Assembly: GCA_023460715.1 (NCBI GenBank)
Contig: JAEWPH010000304.1
Coordinates: forward strand, 50,320 to 114,319
DNA length: 64,000 nucleotides
Direction: 5' to 3'
DNA from: Pseudomonadota bacterium
Lineage (GTDB): Bacteria > Pseudomonadota > Gammaproteobacteria > Burkholderiales > Burkholderiaceae_C
The number at the start of each line of letters is the position of its first letter. The first letter of the stretch is position 1. The position numbers and the translations under genes were made by a program. Below the pieces are notes generated by a model. The model saw only the letters and a list, made by a program, of their open reading frames with translations. It had not been told where the DNA came from and did no database searches. This document shows positions 9,390 through 17,086 of the stretch, piece by piece.

Positions 9390-10511
9390 ATGAAGGCCCC
9401 CGCCCATCCCTCCAGCGATGCCTGGTACCGCGACGTCGAGAAAACCAGCCAGACCGACGACGAACGCATCAAGGACATCACAGTGTTGCCGCCTCCCGAA
9501 CATCTGATCCGCTTCTTCCCCATCCACGGGACGGCGGTCGAATCCCTCATCACCCAGACGCGCCAGACCATCCACCGCATCATGGCCCGCGAGGACGACC
9601 GGCTGCTGGTGGTGATCGGCCCCTGCTCCATCCACGACCCGGCCGCCGCCGTGGAGTACGCCCGCCGCCTGAAGGCCGTGCGCGAGCAGTACAAGGACAC
9701 GCTGGAGATCGTGATGCGCGTGTACTTCGAGAAGCCCCGCACCACGGTCGGCTGGAAGGGTCTGATCAACGACCCCTACCTCGACGAGACCTACCGCATC
9801 GACGAAGGCCTGCGCATCGCGCGCCAGCTGCTCATCGACATCAACCGCCTGGGCGTGCCGGCCGGCAGCGAATTCCTGGACGTGATCTCGCCCCAGTACA
9901 TCGGCGACCTCATCAGCTGGGGCGCCATCGGTGCGCGTACGACGGAGAGCCAGGTGCACCGCGAGCTGGCCTCGGGCCTGTCGGCGCCCATCGGTTTCAA
10001 GAACGGCACGGACGGCAACATCCGCATCGCCACGGACGCCATCCAGTCGGCCGGGCGCGGCCACCACTTCCTGTCGGTGCACAAGAACGGCCAGGTGGCC
10101 ATCGTCAACACCAGCGGCAACAAGGACTGCCACGTCATCCTGCGCGGTGGCAAGGCGCCCAACTACGACGCGGACAGCGTGCAGGCCGCCTGCGCGGACC
10201 TAGAAAAGGCCGGCCTGCCCGCCACGCTGATGGTGGACTGCAGCCATGCCAACAGCAGCAAGCAGCATGAGAAGCAACGCGACGTGGCCCGCGACATCGC
10301 CGGCCAGATCGCCGGCGGCTCGCACTGCGTGTTCGGCGTGATGATCGAGAGCCACCTGAACGCGGGTGCGCAGAAGTTCACGCCCGGCAAGGACCAGGCC
10401 TGTGCGCTGGAGTACGGCAAGAGCATCACCGACGCCTGCCTGGGTTGGGACGACTCGCTGGCCGCGCTGGCCGATCTGTCCGCCTCCATCACGGCCCGCC
10501 GCGCCCGCTGA
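9390..10511 (+). CDS. aroG: 3-Deoxy-7-phosphoheptulonate (DAHP) synthase, type I
   Basis: A 373-residue type I enzyme that condenses phosphoenolpyruvate with erythrose 4-phosphate, the first step to chorismate. Visible marks are VVIGPCSIHDP (metal/PEP site), MRVYFEKPRTTVGWKG, the SEFLDVISPQYIGDLISWGAIGARTTESQ block and GFKNGTDG. Length and motifs match AroF/G/H; which amino acid feeds back cannot be read from the sequence. The start ATG follows GAGG at 9377-9380. Expression should respond to aromatic amino acid supply through the leader described above. Confidence 0.95.
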   Translation: MKAPAHPSSDAWYRDVEKTSQTDDERIKDITVLPPPEHLIRFFPIHGTAVESLITQTRQTIHRIMAREDDRLLVVIGPCSIHDPAAAVEYARRLKAVREQYKDTLEIVMRVYFEKPRTTVGWKGLINDPYLDETYRIDEGLRIARQLLIDINRLGVPAGSEFLDVISPQYIGDLISWGAIGARTTESQVHRELASGLSAPIGFKNGTDGNIRIATDAIQSAGRGHHFLSVHKNGQVAIVNTSGNKDCHVILRGGKAPNYDADSVQAACADLEKAGLPATLMVDCSHANSSKQHEKQRDVARDIAGQIAGGSHCVFGVMIESHLNAGAQKFTPGKDQACALEYGKSITDACLGWDDSLAALADLSASITARRAR

Positions 10512-10596
10512 AAACCCCGAGAAGCGCGGCGAGGAGGGCGGTGTAAGCTGCCTTCTTCGCATACGCGCATACCTCCCAAGAGAAAGGCCACGACCC

Positions 10597-10908
10597 ATGC
10601 CAAGCCAAGTCTCCGTCACGCTCGGTCCCCAGCAGGAGTTCCGCATGGACTTGCAGGGCGCCGAGCCCATGGCGCACGAGGCGGCGCGCCGCTGGCTGGA
10701 TGACGAGTTCATCCGCCTGGAATGCGAGCCGCTGCGCGCCAGCGGCAAGGTGCTGCTGGCCGACAAGGTACTGACCGTGGCGCATGCGGCCGGTCCGCAG
10801 CTGCTGTCCGACGCGACCTGGTTCACCGCCTTTGCGCGCGCCACCAGTGCGGCGTTGGCGCGGCCCACCGTGCGGGTGGACGTGCCGGCGATGGCGGTGA
10901 CGTTCTAA
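10597..10908 (+). CDS. Uncharacterised small protein
   Basis: A 103-residue protein starting MPSQVSVTLGPQQ, not recognised. The ATG follows GAGAAAGG at a good distance, supporting this start. It has no signal peptide, cysteine or membrane segment. The sequence (LRASGKVLLADKVLTVAHAAG, then a C-terminal PTVRVDVPAMAVTF strand) suggests a small alpha/beta cytoplasmic fold. It lies 85 bp after aroG on the same strand and could be co-transcribed with it. Codon use matches its neighbours. Confidence 0.6.
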   Translation: MPSQVSVTLGPQQEFRMDLQGAEPMAHEAARRWLDDEFIRLECEPLRASGKVLLADKVLTVAHAAGPQLLSDATWFTAFARATSAALARPTVRVDVPAMAVTF

Positions 10909-10928
10909 GGTAGTGACGTTCTAAGCTG
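10897..10928 (+). repeat. 16-bp tandem duplication at a gene end
   Basis: GTGACGTTCTAAG occurs at 10897 and again at 10913 (16-bp period). The first copy contains the stop codon of the preceding small gene; the second repeats it just outside. Confidence 0.8.
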
Positions 10929-10984
10929 GTGATGCTTTGGGGCAGCCCGCCCTGACAGGCACGATCGCCAGAACGAAGATTCAA

Positions 10985-11038
10985 GCCAAATTGGCCGGCA
11001 GTTCAGGCCAGATAAGCGCAGGCAGCTATTTTTTTGAT
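10985..11038 (-). repeat. Dispersed intergenic repeat, copy 2, overlapping the mpl stop
   Basis: On the minus strand it reads AATAGCTGCCTGCGCTT, a spacer, then GCCGGCCAATTTGG. Its TAG is the stop codon of mpl, and the A-tract just before it codes the last Lys-Lys of Mpl. Confidence 0.75.
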
Positions 11039-12438
11039 AGCGCATCCAGCAGCTGGGCATGGATGCCGCCGAAGCTGCCATTGCTCATGCACACCACGTG
11101 GTCGCCAGGCTGGGCGGCCTGCACGATCTGCCCTACCAGCGCTCCCACGTTGTCGGCCGTGCGGGCGCGCTCGCCCATCGGCGCCAGGGCGGCCGCGGCG
11201 TCCCAGTCCAGTCCTGCGGTATGGCAGAAAGCCAGGTCGGCGGATTCCAGCGCCCAGGGCAACTGCGACTTCATGGTGCCCAGCTTCATCGTGTTGCTGC
11301 GCGGCTCGAACGCGGCCAGGATGCGCGCGCCGGGGCCGATGCGCCGGCGCAGGCCGTCAAGCGTGGTGCGCAGGGCCGTCGGGTGGTGGGCGAAGTCGTC
11401 GTACACGGCGATGCCGTGCACCGTGCCGCGCAGCTCCATCCGGCGCTTCACGTTCTGGAAGCGCGACAGCGCCTCGGCGGCCTGCACCGGCGCCACGCCC
11501 ACGTGGTGCGCCGCTGCGATGGCCGCCAGCGCGTTGAGCTGGTTGTGCACGCCGCTCAGGCTCCACTCCAGGCGGGCGACGGGCTGATCGCGGTACAGAA
11601 TGTCAAAGGCATGGGGCTCGCCCCGGGCGGTGAAGTCGCTGACGGCAGCGCCAAAGCTGGCCACTTCGCTCCAGCAGCCGGCGTGCAGCACGCGCGTCAG
11701 GCTCTCTTCCACCCCGTTGACCACCACGCGGCCAGACGGCGGCACGGTGCGCACCAGATGGTGGAACTGCCGCTCGATGGCGGCCAGGTCGTCGAAGATG
11801 TCCGCGTGGTCGAACTCCAGGTTGTTCAGCACGGCCGTGCGCGGGCGGTAGTGCACGAACTTGCTGCGCTTGTCGAAGAAGGCCGTGTCGTATTCGTCCG
11901 CCTCGATCACGAACACCGGCGCGCTGCCCTGCGGACCCGTGCCCGGCACTGGGCGCTGCGCCGCGCCCAGCCGGGCGGAGACGCCGAAGTCCAGCGGCAC
12001 GCCCCCTACCAAAAAGCCCGGCTGCAGGCCGGCGCATTCCAGCACCCAGGCCAACATCGACGTCGTGGTCGTCTTGCCGTGCGTGCCGGCCACCGCCAGC
12101 ACGTGCCGTCCCTGCAGCACATGCTCGGACAGCCATTGCGGACCGCTGGTGTAGGGCGCGCCGGCGTCCAGGATGGCCTCCATCAGCGGAAACTTGGGGC
12201 TGCCGTCGGCCAGCCGCGCGCGGCTCACCACGTTGCCGATCACGAACAGATCGGGCCGCAGCGCCATCTGGTCGGCGCCATAGCCCTCGATGAGTTCGAT
12301 GCCCAGTGCGCGCAACTGGTCGCTCATGGGCGGGTACACGCCCGCATCGCAGCCCGTGACCCGGTGGCCCGCCTCGCGCGCCAGCGCCGCCAGGCCGCCC
12401 ATGAACGTTCCGCAGATGCCCAGAATATGAATATGCAT
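11026..12438 (-). CDS. mpl: UDP-N-acetylmuramate:tripeptide ligase Mpl
   Basis: A 470-residue Mur ligase that joins recycled L-Ala-gamma-D-Glu-meso-DAP to UDP-MurNAc in the cytoplasm, the salvage step of wall recycling. The N-terminus MHIHILGICGTFMGGLAALA is the nucleotide-binding loop. VAGTHGKTTTTSMLAW is the P-loop, followed by FVIEADEYDTAFFD (metal site), SGVHNQLNALAAIAAA and VYDDFAHHPTALRTTL. ATYAFEPR-like text (LAAFEPRSNTMKLG) distinguishes Mpl from MurC. The amidase AmpD, which supplies the tripeptide, is about 13 kb away in this window. The last residues LSKK are coded inside the dispersed repeat. Confidence 0.95.
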   Translation of the reverse strand: MHIHILGICGTFMGGLAALAREAGHRVTGCDAGVYPPMSDQLRALGIELIEGYGADQMALRPDLFVIGNVVSRARLADGSPKFPLMEAILDAGAPYTSGPQWLSEHVLQGRHVLAVAGTHGKTTTTSMLAWVLECAGLQPGFLVGGVPLDFGVSARLGAAQRPVPGTGPQGSAPVFVIEADEYDTAFFDKRSKFVHYRPRTAVLNNLEFDHADIFDDLAAIERQFHHLVRTVPPSGRVVVNGVEESLTRVLHAGCWSEVASFGAAVSDFTARGEPHAFDILYRDQPVARLEWSLSGVHNQLNALAAIAAAHHVGVAPVQAAEALSRFQNVKRRMELRGTVHGIAVYDDFAHHPTALRTTLDGLRRRIGPGARILAAFEPRSNTMKLGTMKSQLPWALESADLAFCHTAGLDWDAAAALAPMGERARTADNVGALVGQIVQAAQPGDHVVCMSNGSFGGIHAQLLDALSKK

Positions 12439-12446
12439 GGGCGGCG

Positions 12447-12452
12447 ATTCTA
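12447..12452 (-). promoter_or_regulatory. -10-like hexamer before mpl
   Basis: TAGAAT on the minus strand, then eight GC-rich bases, then the mpl ATG. Confidence 0.4.
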
Positions 12453-12463
12453 CGTTTTTAGCT

Positions 12464-12515
12464 CAATAGCCTTGTAACGCCCGTTCCATAAGCGCCTGGT
12501 GCTATCGAATTGGTA
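12464..12515 (+). repeat. Dispersed intergenic repeat, copy 3 (degenerate)
   Basis: CAATAGCCTTG, then TTCCATAAGCGCCTGGTGC. It keeps the ATAGC start and the ATAAGCGC half but has lost most of the middle. It lies between divergent mpl and the 12644 gene. Confidence 0.5.
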
Positions 12516-12643
12516 GTTTCGAGGGGCCAATGCCCTTGCCGCCCGTGCGTTGTCACTGCGCCGTCAAGGGGATGGCCGGGCGTTCGCGCCACAATGCGGC
12601 TACGACGCCCGCCGGGTGTCGGGTTCCTTTCCGGACCATCGCC

Positions 12644-13261
12644 ATGGAAAACGCACTCGCCACCGAGATCGCCAACGCCGCCGCCCGCCTGGTCGTGGAG
12701 GAGGGCCTGGAGTGGGGCCCCGCCAAGCGCCGCGCGGTCAAGCAACTCGGCCTGCCGGCCCGCACCGCCTTGCCCGACAACGACCTCGTCGAGGATGCGG
12801 TGCGCGAATACATTGGCCTGTTCTGCGCCGATACGCAGCCCGCTGAATTGCGCGCTTTGCGGCAACTGGCGCTGGTGTGGATGGACCGCATGGCGGCGTT
12901 CCGCCCCTACCTGGCCGGCGCTGTCTGGCACGGGACGGCGACGCGCCTGTCCGATATCTACCTGCAGTTGTTCTGCGACGATCCGAAGTCCGCCGAAATC
13001 GCGCTCATCGACCACCGCGTGGATTACGAGCCCCGCACCGTCACCGGCTTTCGGGGCGAGCCCGTCGAGGCCCTGAGCCTGAGCAGCCGGTCGCCCGAAC
13101 TGGCCGAGATGATCGGCGTGCACCTCATGATCTACGATCTGGACGACCTGCGCGGCGCCTTGCGTCCCGATGCCCGCGGCCGCGTACCGCGTGGCGATGC
13201 GGCGGCGGTGCAGCGGTTGCTGCAGTCGCTGGACGCCACTGATCTTCCTGCTTCCCCATGA
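12644..13261 (+). CDS. Conserved protein of unknown function beside mpl
   Basis: A 205-residue cytoplasmic protein, not recognised. The N-terminal third is helical and acidic/basic (LATEIANAAARLVVEEGLEWGPAKRRAVKQLG) and resembles the start of proteins paired with nucleotide-handling domains, but no motif proves this. The middle has LRQLALVWMDRMAAFRPYLAGAVWHGTATRLSDIYLQLFCDD, a pattern like the helix-strand edge of a nucleotidyltransferase fold. That reading is only a suggestion. The ATG at 12644 (MENALATEI) is chosen because the residues upstream are arginine/proline-rich. The stop overlaps the next ATG (ATGA), so it is translationally linked to the TlpA-like gene. Confidence 0.65.
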   Translation: MENALATEIANAAARLVVEEGLEWGPAKRRAVKQLGLPARTALPDNDLVEDAVREYIGLFCADTQPAELRALRQLALVWMDRMAAFRPYLAGAVWHGTATRLSDIYLQLFCDDPKSAEIALIDHRVDYEPRTVTGFRGEPVEALSLSSRSPELAEMIGVHLMIYDLDDLRGALRPDARGRVPRGDAAAVQRLLQSLDATDLPASP

Positions 13262-13854
13262 CGTCTTCCGTGCCTCCTTCTCCGCCGTCCGACTCTCCGG
13301 CCTCTGCAAGCGCCGCGCCAGTGCCGGGCGCTCCTTCCCGCCGCCGCTGGCTCATGGCCGGCGTGGGCGGGGTGGCCGCACTGGCGGGGGCCGGCCTCGC
13401 CTGGCAGCGCCTGAAACCCCACGCCGTGATGGACGGCGCGGAGCAGGCGTGGTGGGATGCGTCATTCAAGGGGCTGGCCGGGGAAGAGGTGCCGATGCGC
13501 AGTTTCCAAGGCAAGCCCCTCCTGGTGAACTTCTGGGCCACATGGTGCCCGCCCTGCGTGGAAGAGCTCCCGCTACTCAACAGCTTCTACCGCGAAAAGT
13601 CTGCCAAAGGCTGGCAAGTGATGGGCCTGGCTCTCGATCAACCCTCTGCAGTGCGCAAGTTCCTGGAGCGGATGTCGCTTGATTTTCCGGTGGTGCTTGG
13701 GGGGCTGACGGGTACCGACCTTGGGCGGAACTTGGGCAATCTGAGCGGCGGGCTGCCGTTTACGGTGTTGTTCGGTGCAGATGGGCGCATCTTGCACCGT
13801 AAAATGGGCCAGGTGACACCCCAGGATCTGCAGCAATGGGTGCAGCTCGGCTAG
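13258..13854 (+). CDS. TlpA-like membrane-anchored thiol:disulfide oxidoreductase
   Basis: A 198-residue protein. The N-terminal 25 residues are Ser/Pro/Ala-rich, followed by SRRRWLMAG and a hydrophobic segment (about 32-50). This looks like a twin-arginine-type or simple signal anchor. The thioredoxin fold follows, with PLLVNFWATWCPPCVEELP (Cys97, Cys100), the ResA/TlpA redox motif, and a late GGLPFTVLFGADG loop with the cis-Pro. It should reduce periplasmic disulfides, for example apocytochromes c; ccsA at 29 kb is a possible functional partner. Its start overlaps the preceding gene by 4 bp. Confidence 0.85.
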   Translation: MTSSVPPSPPSDSPASASAAPVPGAPSRRRWLMAGVGGVAALAGAGLAWQRLKPHAVMDGAEQAWWDASFKGLAGEEVPMRSFQGKPLLVNFWATWCPPCVEELPLLNSFYREKSAKGWQVMGLALDQPSAVRKFLERMSLDFPVVLGGLTGTDLGRNLGNLSGGLPFTVLFGADGRILHRKMGQVTPQDLQQWVQLG

Positions 13855-13858
13855 CTCA

Positions 13859-13925
13859 TTGCATTTCCATGAGCGAGATGATGGAAATTGCATTGGATTC
13901 ATGGAATTAGGTGGAAATTGGAGTA
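13859..13925. promoter_or_regulatory. AT-rich inverted repeat upstream of accB
   Basis: ATTTCCAT (13863-13870) and ATGGAAAT (13881-13888) form an 8-bp perfect inverted repeat with a 10-bp spacer. Two further ATGGAA/GTGGAAATTGG copies follow at 13901-13921. The stretch is far more AT-rich than its surroundings and sits 40-105 bp before accB, so a regulator site or promoter is plausible. There is no T-run after the hairpin, so it is not a typical terminator. Confidence 0.45.
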
Positions 13926-13964
13926 AATTCGCGCCCTATTCCGTTTTTCGCCGTTGGAGCTCCC

Positions 13965-14423
13965 ATGGATTTGCGCAAACTCAAGACCCTGATCGATCTG
14001 GTGTCCGAGTCGAACGTCTCAGAACTCGAAATCACCGAAGCCGAAGGCAAGGTCCGCATCGTCAAGAGTGGGGGCGCTGTCGTTCAGCAATACGTGGGGG
14101 CCCCCGTGCCCGCACCCGTGGCGGCGGCCGCACCAGCGGCGGCGCCCGCAGCAGCGGCTGCCGAGGCACCTGCCGCAGCCCAGGTGACGGGCCATGTGGT
14201 CAAGTCGCCGATGGTCGGCACGTTCTATCGCGCTTCGAGCCCGGGTGCCAAGTCCTTCGTCGAGGTCGGCAGCCAGGTCAAGGAAGGCGACACCATCTGC
14301 ATCATCGAGGCGATGAAGATCCTCAATGAGATCGAGGCCGACAAGTCCGGCACCGTGACCCGTATCCTGGGTGAGAACGGCCAGGCCGTCGAATACGGCC
14401 AGCCGCTGTTCATCATCGAGTGA
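13965..14423 (+). CDS. accB: Biotin carboxyl carrier protein of acetyl-CoA carboxylase
   Basis: A 152-residue protein: N-terminal carrier region (1-37), an Ala/Pro-rich flexible linker (about 45-72), then the biotinyl domain. The biotin site is [13 protein letters not shown] with Lys118. It carries CO2 between biotin carboxylase (AccC, next gene) and the carboxyltransferase to make malonyl-CoA. The ATG at 13965 gives the standard [13 protein letters not shown] start; an earlier ATG in the same frame is not needed. accB and accC are normally adjacent. Here 279 bp separate them, filled with decayed copies of the accC start. Confidence 0.95.
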   Translation: MDLRKLKTLIDLVSESNVSELEITEAEGKVRIVKSGGAVVQQYVGAPVPAPVAAAAPAAAPAAAAAEAPAAAQVTGHVVKSPMVGTFYRASSPGAKSFVEVGSQVKEGDTICIIEAMKILNEIEADKSGTVTRILGENGQAVEYGQPLFIIE

Positions 14424-14482
14424 GGCGCCGCTGCGGCGGCATCGGCGTGCATCGCCCCTGCCTGCAGCGAACCCGGACATTT

Positions 14483-14702
14483 ATGTTCACCCCGATTCTC
14501 GTCGCCCCCCGCGGCGCCGTAGCCGCAGGCAGTGCGAACCAGATCGCCCTGCCTAGCGCCCGCGCGCAAGCTGGCGGGGCTGCGGGACAGCCCATGTTTA
14601 CCAAGATTCTCGTCGCCTGCCGCGGCGCTCTTGCCCCCGGCAAGGCGTTGCGCCGCGCCCTGGCAGGCGCCAGCGCGCGAGCGATGAGCCGCGAGGCAGC
14701 CT
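14483..14702 (+). repeat. Two decayed tandem copies of the accC 5' end
   Basis: Copy 1 starts ATGTTCACCCCGATTCTCGT at 14483 and copy 2 starts ATGTTTACCAAGATTCTCGT at 14594. The true accC starts ATGTTTAAAAAGATTCTTGT at 14703. Spacings are 111 and 109 bp. Both copies keep GTCGCC and CCGCGGCG after the start. Copy 1 also retains ATCGCCCTGC and an AGCGCCCGCGCG stretch seen in accC. Read in one frame they give MFTPILVAPRG and MFTKILVACRG, compared with [11 protein letters not shown] for AccC. The frame stays open and stops at TAA 14708-14710, overlapping the accC start. Confidence 0.85.
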
Positions 14703-16052
14703 ATGTTTAAAAAGATTCTTGTCGCCAACCGCGGCGAAATCGCCCTGCGTATCCAGCGCGCGTGCCGCGAGCTGGGCGTCAAGGCGGTGATGGTCTATTC
14801 CGAAGCCGATCGAGACGCCAAGTACGTCAAGCTGGCGGAAGAGGCCGTGTGCATCGGCCCCGCGCCTTCGCCGCTGTCCTACCTCAACATGCCGGCCATC
14901 ATTTCTGCCGCCGAGGTGACGGATGCCGAGGCCATCCACCCCGGCTACGGATTCCTGTCCGAGAACGCCGATTTCGCCGAACGGGTGGAGAAGAGTGGCT
15001 TCCAGTTCATCGGGCCGACGCCCGATTCGATCCGCACCATGGGTGACAAGGTGTCTGCCAAGCAGGCCATGATCCGTGCGGGCGTGCCCTGCGTGCCCGG
15101 CTCGGACGGCGAACTGCCTGACGATCCGGTGCAGATCCGCCGCATCGCCAAGACCGTCGGCTATCCCGTCATCATCAAGGCCGCAGGCGGCGGTGGTGGG
15201 CGCGGCATGCGCGTGGTCCATACCGAGGCTGCTCTGGTCAATGCGGTGCAGATGACCAAGGCCGAGGCGGGCGCCGCATTCGGCAATCCTGCCGTATACA
15301 TGGAGAAGTTCCTCCAGAACCCGCGCCACATCGAGATCCAGGTGCTGGCCGACAAGCACCGCAATGCCGTGTACCTGGGCGAGCGCGACTGCTCCATGCA
15401 GCGCCGCCACCAGAAGGTGATCGAAGAGGCGCCGGCGCCGGGCATTCCACGCAAGCTGATCGAGAAGATCGGCGAGCGCTGTGTGGCCGCGTGCAAGAAG
15501 ATCGGCTACCGCGGTGCGGGCACGTTCGAGTTCCTGTACGAGAACGGCGAGTTCTACTTCATCGAGATGAACACGCGCGTGCAGGTCGAGCACCCGGTGA
15601 CCGAGCTGATCACCGGCGTGGACATCGTGAAGACGCAGATCATGGTCGCCGCCGGCGAGAAGCTGCCGTTCACGCAGCGCCAGATCGAGATCCGCGGCCA
15701 CGCCATCGAGTGCCGCGTGAACGCCGAAGACCCGTACAAGTTCATCCCATCGCCCGGCCGCATCACCATGTGGCATGCGCCGGGTGGCCCGGGCGTGCGT
15801 GTGGACTCGCATGCCTATACGAACTACTACGTGCCGCCGAACTACGACTCGATGATCGGCAAGATCATCGTGCACGGCGACACCCGCGAGGAGGCCCTGG
15901 CGCGCATGCGCACCGCCCTGTCCGAGACGGTGATCGAAGGCATCAACACGAACGTGCCGCTGCATCGCGAGCTGATGGTCGACGCCAAGTTCATGGCCGG
16001 CGGCACCAACATCCATTACCTGGAAGAGTGGCTGTCGCACCACAAGCGTTGA
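14703..16052 (+). CDS. accC: Biotin carboxylase subunit of acetyl-CoA carboxylase
   Basis: A 449-residue ATP-grasp enzyme that carboxylates the biotin of AccB using ATP and bicarbonate. It starts [20 protein letters not shown]. The glycine-rich ATP loop is [14 protein letters not shown] (about 159-172). Catalytic-site text is [21 protein letters not shown] and [19 protein letters not shown], which holds the metal-binding Glu and Asn. Full family length. Its ATG overlaps the stop of the upstream echo frame by 8 nt, so ribosomes reading that frame could reinitiate at accC. Confidence 0.97.
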   Translation: MFKKILVANRGEIALRIQRACRELGVKAVMVYSEADRDAKYVKLAEEAVCIGPAPSPLSYLNMPAIISAAEVTDAEAIHPGYGFLSENADFAERVEKSGFQFIGPTPDSIRTMGDKVSAKQAMIRAGVPCVPGSDGELPDDPVQIRRIAKTVGYPVIIKAAGGGGGRGMRVVHTEAALVNAVQMTKAEAGAAFGNPAVYMEKFLQNPRHIEIQVLADKHRNAVYLGERDCSMQRRHQKVIEEAPAPGIPRKLIEKIGERCVAACKKIGYRGAGTFEFLYENGEFYFIEMNTRVQVEHPVTELITGVDIVKTQIMVAAGEKLPFTQRQIEIRGHAIECRVNAEDPYKFIPSPGRITMWHAPGGPGVRVDSHAYTNYYVPPNYDSMIGKIIVHGDTREEALARMRTALSETVIEGINTNVPLHRELMVDAKFMAGGTNIHYLEEWLSHHKR

Positions 16053-16076
16053 TCGCTGTACGGCGATGATCGCGGC

Positions 16077-16117
16077 ATGCTGGCATCTGGCGACGGATGC
16101 CGGCATTTTCATTTTTT
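16077..16117 (+). terminator. Intrinsic terminator after accC
   Basis: ATGCTGGCATC (16077-16087) pairs with GATGCCGGCAT (16096-16106) with one G-T pair, followed by a T-rich tract. prmA begins only 25 bp later, so some read-through or a separate prmA promoter is needed. Confidence 0.65.
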
Positions 16118-16141
16118 GCGTGGAAGAAAGAGGGTGTGCCC

Positions 16142-17041
16142 ATGTTTGAGCTGAGCCTGTTGTGCCCCGAGGACCGGGTGGAGTCCCTGAGCGATGCGCT
16201 GGAGGCACTGGAGGCGCTGAGCGTTTCGGTGGAAGACGCGGACGCGCAGACCGACGCCGAGCAGGCGCTGTTTGGCGAACCCGGCATGCCGCCGCCCAAG
16301 GAGGGCTGGCAGCGCAGCCGCATGGTCGCGCTGTTCCCTGCCGAAGCGGCGGCGCAGGAAGCCCGGACCCTGCTGGAGGCGCAGGATTTCTTCGAGGGCT
16401 GCCGCACGCTCGGCATCGCGGCGGTGCAGGACCAGGACTGGGTCCGTCTGACGCAGTCGCAGTTCGCACCGGTCGACATCACGCCCGATTTCTGGATCGT
16501 GCCGACCTGGCATGACCTGCCTGCGGCCGCGACCCGCAGCATCCGGCTCGACCCGGGGCTGGCGTTCGGAACCGGCACCCATCCCACGACCCGCATGTGC
16601 CTGCGCTGGATCGCGCGCCAGGGTGCCGAGGCCGGTGGTGCCGCAGGCCTGGGCCGCGTGCTCGACTACGGCTGTGGCTCTGGCATCCTGGCTATCGGCG
16701 CTGCGAAGTTCGGTGCGGTCGAGATCGACGCGGTCGACATCGATCCTGCGGCGGTGGAGTCCACGCTGCAGAACGCCGAAGCCAACAGCGTGCAGTTGCA
16801 CGCCGGCCTGCCGGACCGCGCCCAAGGCGTTTATGAAACGGTGCTGGCCAATATCCTGGCCACCCCGCTGAAGGTGCTGGCGCCGCTGCTGTGCGCGCAT
16901 GTGGCGCCAGGGGGCCACCTGGTGCTGGCCGGCATTCTTGAGCGGCAGGCCCAGGAACTGAAGGACGCCTACGCGCCTTGGCTGGCGCTGGAGGTGGCGG
17001 ACGCCGAGGATGGCTGGATTCTGATGACGGCCAGGCGTTGA
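16142..17041 (+). CDS. prmA: Ribosomal protein L11 methyltransferase
   Basis: A 299-residue SAM-dependent enzyme that methylates ribosomal protein L11. An N-terminal substrate-recognition part (about 1-110) is followed by the Rossmann methyltransferase domain. Marks are LDPGLAFGTGTHPTTRMCLRW, VLDYGCGSGILAIGAAKFGA (SAM site), VDIDPAAVES and the NILATPL active-site stretch. The start MFELSLLCPEDRVE matches the family; an upstream in-frame ATG at 16097 lies in the accC terminator and is rejected. A GAAAGAGGG ribosome-binding site precedes the ATG. accC-prmA adjacency is common in betaproteobacteria. Confidence 0.95.
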   Translation: MFELSLLCPEDRVESLSDALEALEALSVSVEDADAQTDAEQALFGEPGMPPPKEGWQRSRMVALFPAEAAAQEARTLLEAQDFFEGCRTLGIAAVQDQDWVRLTQSQFAPVDITPDFWIVPTWHDLPAAATRSIRLDPGLAFGTGTHPTTRMCLRWIARQGAEAGGAAGLGRVLDYGCGSGILAIGAAKFGAVEIDAVDIDPAAVESTLQNAEANSVQLHAGLPDRAQGVYETVLANILATPLKVLAPLLCAHVAPGGHLVLAGILERQAQELKDAYAPWLALEVADAEDGWILMTARR

Positions 17042-17071
17042 GGGGCGTGGTCCGGTGCCTGACCAGGCACC

Positions 17072-17077
17072 TACAAT
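17072..17077 (+). promoter_or_regulatory. -10-like hexamer before the zinc-ribbon gene
   Basis: TACAAT, then nine bases, then the ATG at 17087. Confidence 0.45.
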
Positions 17078-17086
17078 CCACAGCCG

